DNA from: Candidatus Anaeroferrophillus wilburensis
GTDB lineage: Bacteria; Desulfobacterota; Anaeroferrophillalia; Anaeroferrophillales; Anaeroferrophillaceae
Reading direction: 5' to 3'
DNA: 64,000 bases
NCBI GenBank assembly: GCA_016934315.1
Contig: JAFGSY010000025.1
Coordinates: 40,736 to 104,735, forward strand
The position numbers were made by a program, and so were the translations under genes. Below, piece by piece: positions 45,205-55,972 of the stretch (positions within the stretch are counted from its first letter, which is position 1; the number at the start of each line of letters is the position of its first letter). The notes beneath the pieces are model-generated. The model had not been told where the DNA came from, searched no databases, and saw only the letters and a program-made list of their open reading frames with translations.

Positions 45205-46485
45205 ATGCAGCAGATCTATCAGCAACTTGCAGACCGGGGGTTTATCTACCAGGTAACCCATGAGGAAGAGCTGCGGCATCGGTTGTCACAGGAGCCGCAA
45301 ACCTTTTATATCGGTTTTGATCCGACTGCCGACAGCCTCCACGTCGGCAGTCTGATTCCGATCATTGTCATGGTCCATATGCAGCGGGCCGGACACCGGC
45401 CGATTGCGGTACTCGGTGGCGGCACGGCATTGGTGGGCGACCCTAGCGGCAAAACCGAGATGCGCCAGATGATGACCCGTGAAACCATTGACCGGAACGG
45501 CATCGGCATCAAAGAACAGCTGGAGCGGTTTCTTGATCTGGAACCAGACCATGGTTGGCTGATCAACAATGCCGACTGGCTTGAAGGTCTGAGATATATT
45601 GACTTCCTCCGGGACATCGGCCGTCATTTCAGCGTCAACCGGATGCTCACCGCCGAATCATACCGTCAGCGCCTTGAGACCGGGCTTTCTTTTATCGAAT
45701 TCAACTACATGCTCCTGCAGGCCTATGATTTTCACGTGCTTCACCGTGACTATCAATGCACCATTCAGATGGGCGGTCAGGATCAGTGGGGCAATATTGT
45801 TGCCGGTGTCGACCTGATCCGACGGGTCCAGTCACAGGAGGCATTCGGCATCACCTTTCCTCTGCTGACTACCGCCAGCGGGGAGAAATTCGGCAAAACC
45901 GCCGCCGGCGCTGTTTGGCTTGATGAGCAGCGGACCTCGGTCTACGATTTCTACCAGTTCTGGCGTAACAGCGAAGATGGTGAACTTGGCCGCCTGCTGC
46001 GCCTTTTCACCTTTTTACCTCTGGATGAAATCAGCCGGCTGGAGCAACTGCGGGACCAGGGAATCAATCGGGCAAAGGAAATTCTAGCGTTTGAGGTTAC
46101 CACCCTGGTTCATGGTCAGGAAAAGGCCGCTGAAGCATACCGCACAGCAACCGGTCAATTCGGTGCCGCCGATCCGGACCGCCAGATAGAAACATCATCG
46201 GCAATTACCACCATCGAGACGACGACACTTGGCGACAACCTGCCGGAAACAATTATTTCACCTGCTGAGCTGGAGCAGGGAATAACGATTGTTGACCTGT
46301 TCATCAAAACCGGTCTCTGCAGCTCCAAGGGACAGGCAAGACGCTTGATCCAGCAGGGTGGAGGCTACTGCAATGACAACCGGATCACCGAAGATTTTAC
46401 CATCGATAATGAACAGCTGATTGATAGCCAGCTGATTCTGCGGGCCGGAAAAAAACGCCACCACCGGATCGTTATTCAGACATAG
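45205..46485 (+). CDS. tyrS: Tyrosyl-tRNA synthetase
   Basis: 426 residues. It is a class I synthetase with the HIGH-equivalent in DPTADSLHVGSL, the tyrosine-binding QAYDF and QMGGQDQWGNI, and the KMSKS-equivalent in SGEKFGKTAAGA. The C-terminal S4 RNA-binding domain starts near 355 (TIVDLFIKTGLCSSKGQARRL). It charges tRNA-Tyr. It starts 7 bases after the His-rich gene. A bidirectional terminator separates it from convergent rpsT. No T-box leader was seen. Confidence 0.97.
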   Translation: MQQIYQQLADRGFIYQVTHEEELRHRLSQEPQTFYIGFDPTADSLHVGSLIPIIVMVHMQRAGHRPIAVLGGGTALVGDPSGKTEMRQMMTRETIDRNGIGIKEQLERFLDLEPDHGWLINNADWLEGLRYIDFLRDIGRHFSVNRMLTAESYRQRLETGLSFIEFNYMLLQAYDFHVLHRDYQCTIQMGGQDQWGNIVAGVDLIRRVQSQEAFGITFPLLTTASGEKFGKTAAGAVWLDEQRTSVYDFYQFWRNSEDGELGRLLRLFTFLPLDEISRLEQLRDQGINRAKEILAFEVTTLVHGQEKAAEAYRTATGQFGAADPDRQIETSSAITTIETTTLGDNLPETIISPAELEQGITIVDLFIKTGLCSSKGQARRLIQQGGGYCNDNRITEDFTIDNEQLIDSQLILRAGKKRHHRIVIQT

Positions 46486-46523
46486 GGGAATTAGTGCACA
46501 ACAAGGAAGAGCTCAAAGACAAA

Positions 46524-46554
46524 AAAAGGGATGCCGGAAATCGGCATCCCTTTT
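46524..46554. terminator. Bidirectional terminator between tyrS and rpsT
   Basis: AAAAGGGATGCCG (46524-46536) pairs perfectly with CGGCATCCCTTTT (46542-46554) over a 5-base loop, with A-tracts before and Ts after. It therefore serves convergent transcripts from both strands. Confidence 0.93.
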
Positions 46555-46580
46555 ATGTTGAAGCAACATACGATGGGCAA

Positions 46581-46853
46581 TCAGACGCTGGCCACCCGGC
46601 TGCACATTTTGGACAGACGGGAAATCTTCCGGGAAGCATTGTTGCGATGGAGCACCCCTTTGGTAGCTGCTTTATCAATAACAACTTTAACCTGCTGCAA
46701 CATCTCCGCCAATGCGGCCGGGTTCTGACCCTCTTCAGCGGCAAGACGAAGTTTTTTGATCGATGTTCTCATGCGTGACACAACTTGACGATTACGCAGA
46801 CGGCGCTTTTCGTTCTGACGCATCCGTTTTAATGCTGATGGATGATTTGCCAA
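46581..46853 (-). CDS. rpsT: 30S ribosomal protein S20, TTG start
   Basis: 90 residues, typical S20: MANHPSALKRMRQNEKRR at the start, helical and basic throughout. The start codon is TTG, placed 6 bases after GGAGGAGG, so initiation depends on a very strong Shine-Dalgarno. Escherichia coli rpsT also uses UUG and is translationally autoregulated, so the codon choice may be functionally retained. It is a single gene with its own promoter and the shared terminator downstream. Confidence 0.96.
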   Translation of the reverse strand: MANHPSALKRMRQNEKRRLRNRQVVSRMRTSIKKLRLAAEEGQNPAALAEMLQQVKVVIDKAATKGVLHRNNASRKISRLSKMCSRVASV

Positions 46854-46902
46854 GGGATAACCTCCTCCTAGAATAATTCAGCTCATAGATGGTGAAGATG
46901 AG

Positions 46903-46931
46903 CAGGTACCAAAATAGTACCTTTTTGTCAA
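46903..46931 (-). promoter_or_regulatory. Sigma-70-like promoter of rpsT with overlapping palindrome
   Basis: On the minus strand a perfect TTGACA (46926-46931) is followed after 17 bases by TACCTG (46903-46908), a weak -10. GGTAC (46905-46909) and GTACC (46917-46921) form an inverted repeat lying between the two boxes, a possible operator or a coincidence. The predicted start is about 45 bases from the TTG codon. Confidence 0.5.
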
Positions 46932-47019
46932 GTAATTTCGGCAAACCGGCGGCATTTTTACCAAACTACGCCGGCTTGCCGATCTCATCCAAACGTTACA
47001 CGTATCCTACAATACCATG

Positions 47020-47142
47020 GCCCGGAAACAGTTCAAGATTCGAAGCAGACAAAAACTGAGGAATGCAGCCTGCAATCAGTTCTATTGCAGCAATGAAGGT
47101 TGCAACCTCACGAAGCAGATGACATAGTTTCACAGCCATCAG
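47020..47142. repeat. Family B intergenic repeat, copy 3 (diverged, 5' part reduced)
   Basis: It lies between the hisG stop and rpsT. It shares CAAAAACTGAGGAATG, GCAGCAATGAAGGTTGCAAC, ACGAAGCAGATG and AGCCATCAGT with copies 1 and 2. The closing stem is GAAAC (47025-47029)/GTTTC (47127-47131), where copies 1 and 2 have GTAAC/GTTAC, a compensated pair change. It includes an internal TTGCA/TGCAA hairpin. No gene is present. Confidence 0.65.
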
Positions 47143-47144
47143 TG

Positions 47145-48014
47145 TCAATCGATAAACTTATTCAGGGGAAACTCAACGATACCCCTGGCTCCCAAAGCCT
47201 TCAGTTGAGGAATCAGATCCCGCACCACTTCCTCGCGTAGTACCACAAACACATCAACCCACTCTTTATCCACCAGGCTGGAAACAGTGGGAACCTTTTC
47301 CGGCGGCAGAACCGCCATCGCCCGCTCAAGATGCTGCTGCTGCACGTTGAACATGAATCCCACCCTGGTTCTGGCTTCCAGGGCTCCCTGGAGCAGCATA
47401 ATCAGGCGGTCGACTTTGGCCTTTTTCCATTGATCGCCATAGGACTCATGATTGGCAATAAAAACCGTCGAAGTTTCCAACACAGTATCAATAATTTCCA
47501 AATTGTTAGCCCGCAGGGAGGAACCGGTTTCGGTAATCTCAATAATGGCGTCAGCCAGATGAGGCACCTTCACCTCGGTGGCCCCATAGGAATATTCGAC
47601 TTTTGCTTTGACACCCTGGGCCTGCAGGTATTTGGTGGCCATATTGACCACCTCCGTAGCCACGGTTTTCCCCTCAAGGTCACGGGCTGAACGGATCGGT
47701 CCGCCCTGTTTGGCAGCCAGCACCCATCTGACCTTGTTAAGGGTAGCCTTGGCATACTGAAGCTCGGTCAACTCCAGAACCTTGGCATCATTTTCCTCCA
47801 CCCAGTCATGGCCGGTAATACCGGCATCGAGGATACCGCTTTCCACATAGCGGGCCATCTCCTGGGCCCTGATCAGCATACACTCAATCTCCGGATCATC
47901 GATCCCGGGAAAGTAGGAGCGGGAACTGGTGGTTATCTTATAACCGGCATTTTTAAACAGATCAATGGTTGCCTGCTGCAGCGACCCTTTTGGAATTCCC
48001 AAGCGTAATTTCAT
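47145..48014 (-). CDS. hisG: ATP phosphoribosyltransferase, long form
   Basis: 289 residues from the ATG at 48014 (MKLRLGIPKGSLQQATIDLF), after AAAGGAGAACGA; the longer frame upstream overlaps hisI and is not used. It is the first step of histidine synthesis, joining ATP and PRPP. The long form has a C-terminal ACT-like regulatory domain (about 210-289; MFNVQQQHLERAMAVLPPEKVPTV), so it should be hexameric and inhibited by histidine without HisZ. It ends the thi4-thiE-thiC-hisI-hisG transcript. A family B repeat follows directly. Confidence 0.95.
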   Translation of the reverse strand: MKLRLGIPKGSLQQATIDLFKNAGYKITTSSRSYFPGIDDPEIECMLIRAQEMARYVESGILDAGITGHDWVEENDAKVLELTELQYAKATLNKVRWVLAAKQGGPIRSARDLEGKTVATEVVNMATKYLQAQGVKAKVEYSYGATEVKVPHLADAIIEITETGSSLRANNLEIIDTVLETSTVFIANHESYGDQWKKAKVDRLIMLLQGALEARTRVGFMFNVQQQHLERAMAVLPPEKVPTVSSLVDKEWVDVFVVLREEVVRDLIPQLKALGARGIVEFPLNKFID

Positions 48015-48024
48015 TCGTTCTCCT

Positions 48025-48414
48025 TTACTTTTTTCCATACACCGCTTCCGGATCAAATACTTTTTCGGTTTTGGTAATGGTTTGCGAACCATCGGGATTG
48101 ATCCTGGTATAGAAACAGCTGTTATACCCCGTATGGCAAGCAGCACCGCCGATCTGCTCCACCTTCAGGACAACGGCATCCTCATCACAGTCGATGAGAA
48201 TCTCCTTGACCAGCTGCACGTTGCCGGATTCCTCCCCTTTACGCCACAGCCGATTCCGTGACCGGCTGAAATAGCAGGCTTTTCTGGTTGCCAGGGTCTC
48301 TTCCCAGGCTTCCTGATTCATGAAGGCCACCATCAGCACCTCACCAGTCTGATAATCCTGGGCAACCACGGTAATCAATCCATCCATCTTCTCAAAATTC
48401 ATTGGCTTCATCAC
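48025..48414 (-). CDS. hisI: Phosphoribosyl-AMP cyclohydrolase
   Basis: 129 residues. It has the HisI core with Zn/Mg-binding segments: [34 protein letters not shown] in outline (the [12 protein letters not shown] motif), [11 protein letters not shown] and the [13 protein letters not shown] cysteines. It opens the adenine ring of phosphoribosyl-AMP in step 3 of histidine synthesis. No HisE domain is fused. Its ATG overlaps the thiC stop by 4 bases, linking histidine and thiamine genes in one operon. Confidence 0.95.
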   Translation of the reverse strand: MMKPMNFEKMDGLITVVAQDYQTGEVLMVAFMNQEAWEETLATRKACYFSRSRNRLWRKGEESGNVQLVKEILIDCDEDAVVLKVEQIGGAACHTGYNSCFYTRINPDGSQTITKTEKVFDPEAVYGKK

Positions 48415-49706
48415 TGTCCATCCTTCGGGTGTAAATATGATTCCAGCTTCTTAATGGCACAAAATTCGCCGCACATGGTGCAAACCTGCTGATCCGCAGG
48501 CGGGGCACTTTCCCGAAAACGTCTGGCCTTCTCCGGATCAATTGCCAGGGCAATCTGCCCTTCCCAGTCAAGCTGCTTCCGTTTGATTGCCATCTGGTTA
48601 TCCCACTCCATAGCCCCCGGCAATCCCCGGGCGATATCAGCTGCATGGGCGGCAATCCGGGAAGCAATCACCCCCTCTTTCACATCCTGGGCATCGGGAA
48701 GTTTCAAATGTTCGGCCGGGGTCAAATAACAAAGAAAATCAGCCCCGGCACGGGCGGCAATCGCCCCACCGATGGCACCCACCAGATGATCATAGCCGGG
48801 GGCAATATCGGTTACCAGGGGCCCCAGGACATAAAACGGCGCCCCTTTACAGAGCTTTTTTTCCAGCAGGATATTGGCCTCAATCTGATCAAGAGGCACA
48901 TGGCCGGGACCTTCAATCATCACCTGAACCCCAGCCTCCCAGGCCCTCTCGGTCAATTCGCCCAGATAGATCAGCTCCTGCACCTGGGGCCGGTCGGTGG
49001 CATCAGCCAGGCAGCCGGGGCGCAAACCATCACCGAGGCTGAGGGTTACATCATACTCCCTGGCCACCGCCAGCAGCCGGTCATAGTTTTCATAAAAGGG
49101 GTTCTCACGATTATTATACAGCATCCACTCCACCAGGAAAGCCCCACCCCGGCTGACCACGTCGGTAATCCTGCCGGAACGCCGCAAAGCCTCCAGGGTT
49201 CTCAAAGTCACCCCACAGTGGATGGTCATAAAATCAACACCCTCTTCAGCCTGGCCTTCCACTGCCGCAAAAAAATCATCGACGGTTATATTGCCAAGGA
49301 ACCCCCGTTTTCGAACCCCTTCGGTTACCGCCTGATAGATGGGAACGGTACCCAGCGGCACAGAGCAGCGGGCCATGATTTCCCGGCGCACGGCGTTGAT
49401 ATCGCCGCCGGTACTGAGATCCATCACTGCATGGGCACCATTATCAATGGCCACCTGAAGTTTTTCCAACTCTTCGTCAAGGCTCTGCAGATCGGAGGAC
49501 GTGCCAATGTTGGCGTTGATTTTCACCCGCAGACCACGACCGATGCCATAGGGGGTAAGATTTTTATGGTTGCGGTTGGCGGGAATAACAATGGTTCCCT
49601 GAGCAAGACCGGTCTGCAGCTCAGCAGCCGACAGCGGCTCAGCAGCCAGAACATGCTCCATCTCGGGAGTCAGTGTACCCTGACGGGCAGCCTGTAATTG
49701 TGTCAT
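48411..49706 (-). CDS. thiC: Phosphomethylpyrimidine synthase ThiC
   Basis: 431 residues, the short anaerobic-type length. This radical-SAM enzyme rearranges AIR to HMP-phosphate for thiamine. The C-terminal CxxCxxxxC cluster motif is seen as CTMCGEFC. Other motifs: [33 protein letters not shown] and [11 protein letters not shown]. It links purine and thiamine synthesis, since AIR is made by the purine pathway. It is coupled to hisI by a 4-base overlap and follows thiE by 51 bases. No TPP riboswitch was found before thi4 or here. Confidence 0.97.
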   Translation of the reverse strand: MTQLQAARQGTLTPEMEHVLAAEPLSAAELQTGLAQGTIVIPANRNHKNLTPYGIGRGLRVKINANIGTSSDLQSLDEELEKLQVAIDNGAHAVMDLSTGGDINAVRREIMARCSVPLGTVPIYQAVTEGVRKRGFLGNITVDDFFAAVEGQAEEGVDFMTIHCGVTLRTLEALRRSGRITDVVSRGGAFLVEWMLYNNRENPFYENYDRLLAVAREYDVTLSLGDGLRPGCLADATDRPQVQELIYLGELTERAWEAGVQVMIEGPGHVPLDQIEANILLEKKLCKGAPFYVLGPLVTDIAPGYDHLVGAIGGAIAARAGADFLCYLTPAEHLKLPDAQDVKEGVIASRIAAHAADIARGLPGAMEWDNQMAIKRKQLDWEGQIALAIDPEKARRFRESAPPADQQVCTMCGEFCAIKKLESYLHPKDGQ

Positions 49707-49757
49707 AATACCTTCCTGAACAATCTCTAGTGCGCTTTACCAAAGGCACGTTTGCAA

Positions 49758-50813
49758 TCAACCTTGCAATAAATTCTTGACCGCCTGTTCCGGATCACCG
49801 CTGGCCAATACGGCCCGGATCACCGCGATTGAGCTGACCCCTGTCTTCCGGACCATCCCGATGGTCCGGGTATCAATGCCACCAATGGCCACTACCGGCA
49901 GATCAACGGCCGCCAACACTTCACGTAAACCATCGACTCCCACCACCGGATCGGGGTTTTCTTTACTTGGGGTCGGGAAAATAGGACCAAAACCAATATA
50001 ATCAGCCCCTTCAGCCACCGCCGCCCGCGCCTGCGCCAATGAATGGGTCGAGCGGCCAATGGGCAGGTGATTACCGACTATCTTCCGGGCCTCAGCAATG
50101 GGTAGATCATGCTGCCCCAGATGCAGGCCATCGGCACCGGCCAACACGGCAATATCCGGACGGTCATTGACAATAAACGGAATGCCGGCCGACGCGCACA
50201 CTCCTCTGAGCTGTCGGGCGCGCTGCAAAAAAAGATGATCATCACCACGCTTCTGCCGCAGTTGCAGCATGTGAAGACCGGCGGCAGCGGCCAGCTTGAG
50301 ATCTGCCAAAAAATCATCGCCGGCATAAAACTGCTCATCAGCCACCAGGTAAAGGCCACCGGGCCGCTGGGGAGGAAACCAGGATCGCACTACACTCAGA
50401 CGCAATCCCCATACCTCCTGTTCGAGGGTATAGAGAGAGAAGCGGAGAGCTTTTGCCCCTTGGGAGACTGATGGTTCGTTGATGCTCTTGGCATACTCCT
50501 CAATCACCCGGGCCGCCTCCTGGCCCCGCTTGAGATTGGCAACCGCCACTGCTCTGGTGTCGGGCCGCAGCGCTTCTGTGGAGCTGAACGTGCTGCTGCC
50601 AATGTCGGCATCCGCCTGGCGTGCTTCGAGGCATCGCTGCTGCAACGCCAAGGGAAAAAGGTTCTGCAGCTGATGGCGCAGATCTTTAAGCTGTGCAAAC
50701 ACCCGATTATTATCAACCAGGCGGCAATAGTCCTCCACCACTCGCAACCCTTCACGCAACCGATTCAGGTTGGCATCAAGGAGGCGAAAAACAGACTGGT
50801 TACTAGTCGGCAT
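49758..50813 (-). CDS. thiE: Thiamine-phosphate synthase with N-terminal ThiD2-like domain
   Basis: 351 residues from the ATG at 50813 ([18 protein letters not shown]), which lies inside the last codons of thi4; an in-frame TTG at 50825 is the alternative. The N-terminal part (about 8-140) has [22 protein letters not shown] and [15 protein letters not shown], typical of the ThiD2 domain, reported as an HMP-phosphate kinase unrelated to ThiD. The C-terminal part (about 150-351) is Thi[35 protein letters not shown] and [16 protein letters not shown]. It would phosphorylate HMP-P and then join HMP-PP to thiazole-P. No separate thiD is in the window. Confidence 0.88.
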   Translation of the reverse strand: MPTSNQSVFRLLDANLNRLREGLRVVEDYCRLVDNNRVFAQLKDLRHQLQNLFPLALQQRCLEARQADADIGSSTFSSTEALRPDTRAVAVANLKRGQEAARVIEEYAKSINEPSVSQGAKALRFSLYTLEQEVWGLRLSVVRSWFPPQRPGGLYLVADEQFYAGDDFLADLKLAAAAGLHMLQLRQKRGDDHLFLQRARQLRGVCASAGIPFIVNDRPDIAVLAGADGLHLGQHDLPIAEARKIVGNHLPIGRSTHSLAQARAAVAEGADYIGFGPIFPTPSKENPDPVVGVDGLREVLAAVDLPVVAIGGIDTRTIGMVRKTGVSSIAVIRAVLASGDPEQAVKNLLQG

Positions 50814-51585
50814 TGAGACGTTCAATAATCACCTGGGCTACCCGCTCGCCTGAAAGCAGCATACCACCGAACACCGGCCCCATCCGGTTGGCGCCAAAGG
50901 TGGCATTGGCAGCCATTCCGGCGACAAAGGTTCCCGGATAGACCTCCTTGGTACAATCGACCGTTGCCTTTTCCGCAACTTCAGCCCAGAGAGACTTTTC
51001 ACCCATGATTTTTCCGGTTTCGGTCAGCAGATCAAAACCGGCTTTCCGCTGAATAACATCAATAACCTCGGCCGGGTGGCCGGTGGCATCAATAACGTAT
51101 TTACTTTTGACCACTAAGGGATCCACATGAAGTCCAGCCATTTCCACCGGCGACCAGTTCAGCACCAGACCGCAGACCCGATTATCACGAACCATGACAT
51201 CTTCAACACTGAACAGATTGAAAATGGTGGCGCCTGCCTTGCAGGCCTTGGCCAGCAGCACAGCCACCGATTCTATGGAGCTGGCGGTGTAGTAACCGGG
51301 AGCATATTCTTGGTAGCCGATACCGAACTCATCCAGAATTCTGACCCCTTCCTCCTGGACGACGATCTCATTAAACATCATCCCACCGCCCCACATACCA
51401 CCGCCAATACTGAGCTTCCGCTCATACATGGCCACTTTCTTGCCGGCTTTGGCCAGGTAATAGGCAGCCACCAATCCCGATGGACCGCCGCCGACAATAG
51501 CAACGTCAATCTCAAGATGGTCCACCAGCTTCTGGTGATATCGATCGATAATGGCCCGGGAAATCAAAACTTCATCAAGTGCCAT
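50803..51585 (-). CDS. thi4: Thi4-type thiazole synthase, histidine (sulfide-dependent) form
   Basis: 260 residues from the ATG at 51585 ([19 protein letters not shown]), after AAAGGA; the upstream frame runs through a hairpin region and is not coding. It makes the ADP-thiazole precursor of thiamine from NAD and glycine. It has an FAD/NAD-binding [14 protein letters not shown], the [11 protein letters not shown] loop and [12 protein letters not shown]. At the position of the sulfur-donating cysteine of yeast Thi4 it has histidine (AGLHVDPL, H153), as in archaeal Thi4. Such forms use free sulfide catalytically rather than being spent once. It heads the thi-his operon, right after the rpoC hairpins. 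Confidence 0.9.
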   Translation of the reverse strand: MALDEVLISRAIIDRYHQKLVDHLEIDVAIVGGGPSGLVAAYYLAKAGKKVAMYERKLSIGGGMWGGGMMFNEIVVQEEGVRILDEFGIGYQEYAPGYYTASSIESVAVLLAKACKAGATIFNLFSVEDVMVRDNRVCGLVLNWSPVEMAGLHVDPLVVKSKYVIDATGHPAEVIDVIQRKAGFDLLTETGKIMGEKSLWAEVAEKATVDCTKEVYPGTFVAGMAANATFGANRMGPVFGGMLLSGERVAQVIIERLNAD

Positions 51586-51661
51586 ACTAGTATCCTTTCT
51601 TTTTTGCGAGGCGCCAAAGCCGTTCATTGGCTCCTTGAACAAACCGCATCCAATTGGTTTC

Positions 51662-51719
51662 GGGCGGCAAACCGCCCCGCTCACATGACTACAACGGGGG
51701 AGGGTTCCCCCTCCCCCGT
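51662..51719 (-). terminator. Paired hairpins after rpoC
   Basis: ACGGGGGAGGG (51694-51704) pairs with CCCTCCCCCGT (51709-51719), an 11-bp GC-rich stem with a 4-base loop. It is followed downstream in transcription by GGGCGG-CAAA-CCGCCC (51662-51677). They lie between rpoC and thi4. There is no long T-run, so termination may be partial or Rho-assisted. Confidence 0.6.
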
Positions 51720-51753
51720 CATCAGCAACCATTCTTCCTAAACAATGAATAAA

Positions 51754-54700
51754 CTACTCAACCGTTTCTTCCCGCACATCACCCAGCTCTTCAATAATAT
51801 CATTGGCAGGAAGCAGGATATCATCCTCATCTTCCTCTACCTCAACATAGTCCGGCTGGTCGGCGGCAAGCCGCATCTTCTGGAACTTCCGTCCACCGGT
51901 GCCGGCCGGGATCAAACGCCCCATGATAACGTTTTCCTTCAAACCAATCAGGTAATCAGCCTTGCCCTCAATGCTGGCCTGCGTCAGAACCTTGGTGGTT
52001 TCCTGGAATGATGCTGCCGAAATAAAACTTTCCGTACTCAAGGAAGCCTTGGTAATCCCCAAAAAGAGTGGCTCACCAACCGCCGCCTGCCCGCCTTCAC
52101 CAATGATTTTCTGGTTTTCCTCCTCAAAAACAACTTTTTCAACGCTTTCATCCATCAGGAAGCGGCTATCACCGGGATCAACTATTTTTACCCGACGGAG
52201 CATCTGACGGACAATGACTTCAATATGCTTGTCGTTGATCCGCACCCCCTGGAGACGATACACTTCCTGCACTTCGTTCACCAGATATTTGGCCAGTTCC
52301 TTCAAACCAAGAACTCTGAGAATATCATGGGGATTGGTCGGCCCGTCAACCAGGGGTTCACCAGCCATAACGCGGTCGCCGTCATGGACAATAACATACT
52401 TCCCCTTCGGTATCAGGTATTCCGTCAGTTCGCCTACATCCGGGGTCACCACTATCTTTCGTTTTCCCTTGGTCATTTTGCCGAAGGAGACAATCCCCTC
52501 AACTTCGGAGATAACGGCAAACTCCTTTGGTTTACGGGCTTCGAACAACTCGGCAACCCGGGGCAGACCACCGGTAATATCCTTGGTCTTTGTTGTTGCC
52601 CGGGGGATATTGGCAATGACATCTCCGGCAACCACCTCATCCCCTTCACTTTTCAGGATATGGACACCATCGGAAAGCTGGTAACGGGCCATACTTTTCC
52701 CACCCTCCAGTTTGATGGTCTTATTATGTTCATCCTTAATGGATATCCGGGGCCTCAGGTTGGGATCCTTTGGTTCAATAACCACTCGCCTGGACAACCC
52801 GGTCAGGCTGTCGATCAGCTCCTTCACCGTTATTCCTTCGAGCAAATCACCGTACTTGATGGTTCCTGATACGGCGGTGATAATCGGAATGGTGAACGGA
52901 TCCCAGTCAGCAAGCAACCGCCCCATTTTGACCTGCTCCCCGTCATTAACATGGAGACGGGCCCCCAGCGTCAGCCGGTTCCGCTCTTTTTTCCGGCCGT
53001 CCGCATCAATGATGGCCAGCTCACCATTGCGATTCAGTACCACCAGTGAGCCATCACGGTTACGTACCGTTTCCAGATTGATAAAGTTGACCACCCCATC
53101 GGTTTTAGCCTCCAAGGTTGACTGCTCCGCCTTTCGGCTGGCCGTACCACCAATATGAAAGGTCCGCATGGTCAGCTGCGTACCCGGCTCACCAATGGAC
53201 TGTGCGGCAACCACACCAACCGCCTCACCAATGCTCACCGTACGCCCGCGGGCCAGATCCCGGCCATAGCACAGGGCGCAAATACCCCGCTTTGCCTGGC
53301 AGGTCAGCACCGATCTGATTTTCACCCGATCAATACCAGCGTCCTCAATTTGCTGCGCCAAGTCTTCGGTTATTTCCTGGTTGGCGGCCACGATGGTCTC
53401 ACCACTGAAAGGTGAAACGATATCATCCAAAGCCACCCGGCCAAGAACACGGTCAACCATCCGTTCAATAATTTCACCACCTTCGGTAAGCGACGAAACA
53501 TAAATACCGTCCAACGTACCGCAATCCTGCTCAAAAATAACCGCATCCTGGGCCACATCCACCAATCTCCTGGTCAGATAACCGGAATTAGCCGTTTTCA
53601 GGGCAGTATCTGCCAGACCTTTACGGGCCCCATGGGTGGAGATAAAATACTGCAGGACGTTCAGCCCTTCACGGAAGTTGGCAATAATCGGGTTTTCAAT
53701 AATATCGCCCGAAGGTTTGGCCATCAACCCGCGCATTCCAGCCAATTGGCGAATCTGCTGCTGGTTACCACGGGCTCCCGAATCGGCCATCATATAGATG
53801 GAATTGAACGATTTAATCTCCCACTCGACATTGTGCTCATCCAGCACCGTTTCCTTGGACAGCTGGTCCATCATTTCACCGGCCAGCTGGTCGGTGGTCA
53901 TGGACCACAGGTCAACCACCTTATTATAGCGCTCACCGGAGGTGATGAGACCATCGGTATACTGCTCGTCAATACCCCGAACTTGGTCATAGGCCTTGTC
54001 AATCATCGCCACTTTCTTTTCAGGAATCTTCAGGTCGTCGACACAGATGGAAATTGCCGCCTGGGTGGCGATTTTATAGCCCAGATCTTTGGTCTGGTCG
54101 GCGAAAATGACCGTTTTCTTATCGCCAACCGTAAGGTAGATATGCTCAAAAAGATTGGACAACGTCTTTTTGTCCATGACCTTGTTGTAGCGGGAGAATG
54201 GTATTTCCTCAGGGACAACTTCCCTGAAAAGGATGCGACCGACGGTTGTCTCGACCAAGTCACCATCAAGCATGACTTTAATGGGTGCCTGCAGGTGGAC
54301 AGCCCCGGCATCATAGGCCATCCGGACCTCGTCGGCACCGGCAAACGTCTTGCCGGCCCCCTTTGAAAAAGGCCGTTCCCTGGTCAACCAATAGAGGCCG
54401 AGAACAATATCCTGGGTCGGAACAATTATCGGCTTGCCATTGGCCGGCGAAAGGATGTTGTTGGTGGACATCATCAGCACCCGGGCTTCCACCTGAGCTT
54501 CAACCGACAGGGGCACATGGACAGCCATCTGGTCACCATCAAAGTCGGCATTGAAAGCAGTACAAACCAATGGATGCAGCCTGATGGCTTTGCCCTCGGT
54601 TAATACCGGCTCAAAAGCCTGAATCCCCAGGCGATGTAGGGTGGGAGCCCGGTTAAGCATCACCGGATGTTCGGTAATCACCTCTTCCAACAGATCCCAG

Positions 54701-55923
54701 GCCTCGGATTTTTCCTGTTCCACCATCTTCTTGGCGCTTTTGATGGTGGCCACATGCCCCCGCTCCAGCAGTTTACTGTAGATAAAGGGTTTAAACAGCT
54801 CCAGGGCCATTTTTTTCGGCAACCCGCACTGGTGCAGGCGCAGCTCCGGCCCCACAACAATGACGGAACGACCGGAATAATCCACCCGCTTGCCGAGCAG
54901 ATTCTGGCGGAACCTCCCCTGCTTGCCCTTGAGCATATCACTGAGTGATTTAAGTGGCCGTTTATTCGCTCCGGTTATGGCTCGCCCCCGCCGCCCGTTA
55001 TCGAAGAGCGCATCAACCGATTCCTGCAGCATCCTTTTTTCATTACAGATGATAATCCAAGGGGCTTTCAGATCAATCAGCCTCTTCAGCCGGTTATTAC
55101 GGTTAATAACCCGGCGATAGAGGTCGTTCAAATCAGAGGTGGCAAACCGTCCGCCATCAAGGGGAACCAGCGGCCGCAGATCAGGAGGCAGAACCGGGAT
55201 CACATCAAGGATCATCCACTCGGGTCGGTTGCCCGATTTGCGAAAATCCTCCAACACTTTGAGACGCTTGGCAATCTTCTTTTTCTTGGCCTCCGAACCG
55301 GTTTCCGCCATTTCGGTGCGCAGTAGCTCCCGCTCCCCCTCCACATCAACCGCGGAAAGCATGCTTTTGATCGCTTCGGCACCGATACCGCAGGTAAACC
55401 CGTCATTATGCTCATCCTGCAGGCGCCGGTAACGGTCCTCGGTCAGCAACTCGCCATAGGTGAGCGGGGTTTCTCCGGGATCGATAACCACGTAGCTTTC
55501 AAAATAGAGTACTTTCTCCACATCCCGCTGGGTCATGTCCAGAACCAGCCCGATGCGGCTTGGCAGACTCTTCAAAAACCAGATGTGGGCCACTGGTGAG
55601 GCCAGTTCGATATGCCCCATCCGTGAACGCCGAACTTTTGACTGGATAACTTCCACGCCGCATTTTTCACAGACAATGCCGCGATGCTTCATCCGCTTAT
55701 ATTTACCACAATTGCATTCATAATCCTTGACCGGGCCAAAGATCTTGGCACAGAACAAGCCATCCCGCTCCGGTTTAAAAGTCCGGTAATTGACCGTTTC
55801 CGGTTTTTTCACCTCACCGAACGACCATTCCCGGATTTTTTCCGGCGAAGCCAGTTTAATCCGTATGGCAGAAAAATCCAGCGAGTTCTTGGGTTTTTCA
55901 AAAAAGCTCAGAATATCTCTCAT
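51754..55923 (-). CDS. rpoC: RNA polymerase beta-prime subunit
   Basis: 1389 residues, full length. The catalytic [14 protein letters not shown] loop binds the active-site Mg. The N-terminal zinc-binding cysteines (CNCGKYK, CEKCGVE) and the second zinc site ([12 protein letters not shown]) are present, as are the bridge-helix and trigger-loop stretches ([20 protein letters not shown]). It is the large catalytic subunit with rpoB. It begins 49 bases after rpoB and ends in GC-rich hairpins before the thiamine operon. Confidence 0.99.
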   Translation of the reverse strand: MRDILSFFEKPKNSLDFSAIRIKLASPEKIREWSFGEVKKPETVNYRTFKPERDGLFCAKIFGPVKDYECNCGKYKRMKHRGIVCEKCGVEVIQSKVRRSRMGHIELASPVAHIWFLKSLPSRIGLVLDMTQRDVEKVLYFESYVVIDPGETPLTYGELLTEDRYRRLQDEHNDGFTCGIGAEAIKSMLSAVDVEGERELLRTEMAETGSEAKKKKIAKRLKVLEDFRKSGNRPEWMILDVIPVLPPDLRPLVPLDGGRFATSDLNDLYRRVINRNNRLKRLIDLKAPWIIICNEKRMLQESVDALFDNGRRGRAITGANKRPLKSLSDMLKGKQGRFRQNLLGKRVDYSGRSVIVVGPELRLHQCGLPKKMALELFKPFIYSKLLERGHVATIKSAKKMVEQEKSEAWDLLEEVITEHPVMLNRAPTLHRLGIQAFEPVLTEGKAIRLHPLVCTAFNADFDGDQMAVHVPLSVEAQVEARVLMMSTNNILSPANGKPIIVPTQDIVLGLYWLTRERPFSKGAGKTFAGADEVRMAYDAGAVHLQAPIKVMLDGDLVETTVGRILFREVVPEEIPFSRYNKVMDKKTLSNLFEHIYLTVGDKKTVIFADQTKDLGYKIATQAAISICVDDLKIPEKKVAMIDKAYDQVRGIDEQYTDGLITSGERYNKVVDLWSMTTDQLAGEMMDQLSKETVLDEHNVEWEIKSFNSIYMMADSGARGNQQQIRQLAGMRGLMAKPSGDIIENPIIANFREGLNVLQYFISTHGARKGLADTALKTANSGYLTRRLVDVAQDAVIFEQDCGTLDGIYVSSLTEGGEIIERMVDRVLGRVALDDIVSPFSGETIVAANQEITEDLAQQIEDAGIDRVKIRSVLTCQAKRGICALCYGRDLARGRTVSIGEAVGVVAAQSIGEPGTQLTMRTFHIGGTASRKAEQSTLEAKTDGVVNFINLETVRNRDGSLVVLNRNGELAIIDADGRKKERNRLTLGARLHVNDGEQVKMGRLLADWDPFTIPIITAVSGTIKYGDLLEGITVKELIDSLTGLSRRVVIEPKDPNLRPRISIKDEHNKTIKLEGGKSMARYQLSDGVHILKSEGDEVVAGDVIANIPRATTKTKDITGGLPRVAELFEARKPKEFAVISEVEGIVSFGKMTKGKRKIVVTPDVGELTEYLIPKGKYVIVHDGDRVMAGEPLVDGPTNPHDILRVLGLKELAKYLVNEVQEVYRLQGVRINDKHIEVIVRQMLRRVKIVDPGDSRFLMDESVEKVVFEEENQKIIGEGGQAAVGEPLFLGITKASLSTESFISAASFQETTKVLTQASIEGKADYLIGLKENVIMGRLIPAGTGGRKFQKMRLAADQPDYVEVEEDEDDILLPANDIIEELGDVREETVE

Positions 55924-55972
55924 CAGTCCTCCACATTAGGCACCCAGTGGGAAGCATCCCCCTGTCTCAGGA

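Noticed and set aside
48645..49697. Long open frame antisense to thiC
   Set aside because: Shadow of the highly conserved thiC frame, with no family resemblance.
51586..51753. TPP riboswitch expected before thi4
   Set aside because: No CUGAGA or ACCUGAU-type core is found. The gap holds only two GC-rich hairpins after rpoC.
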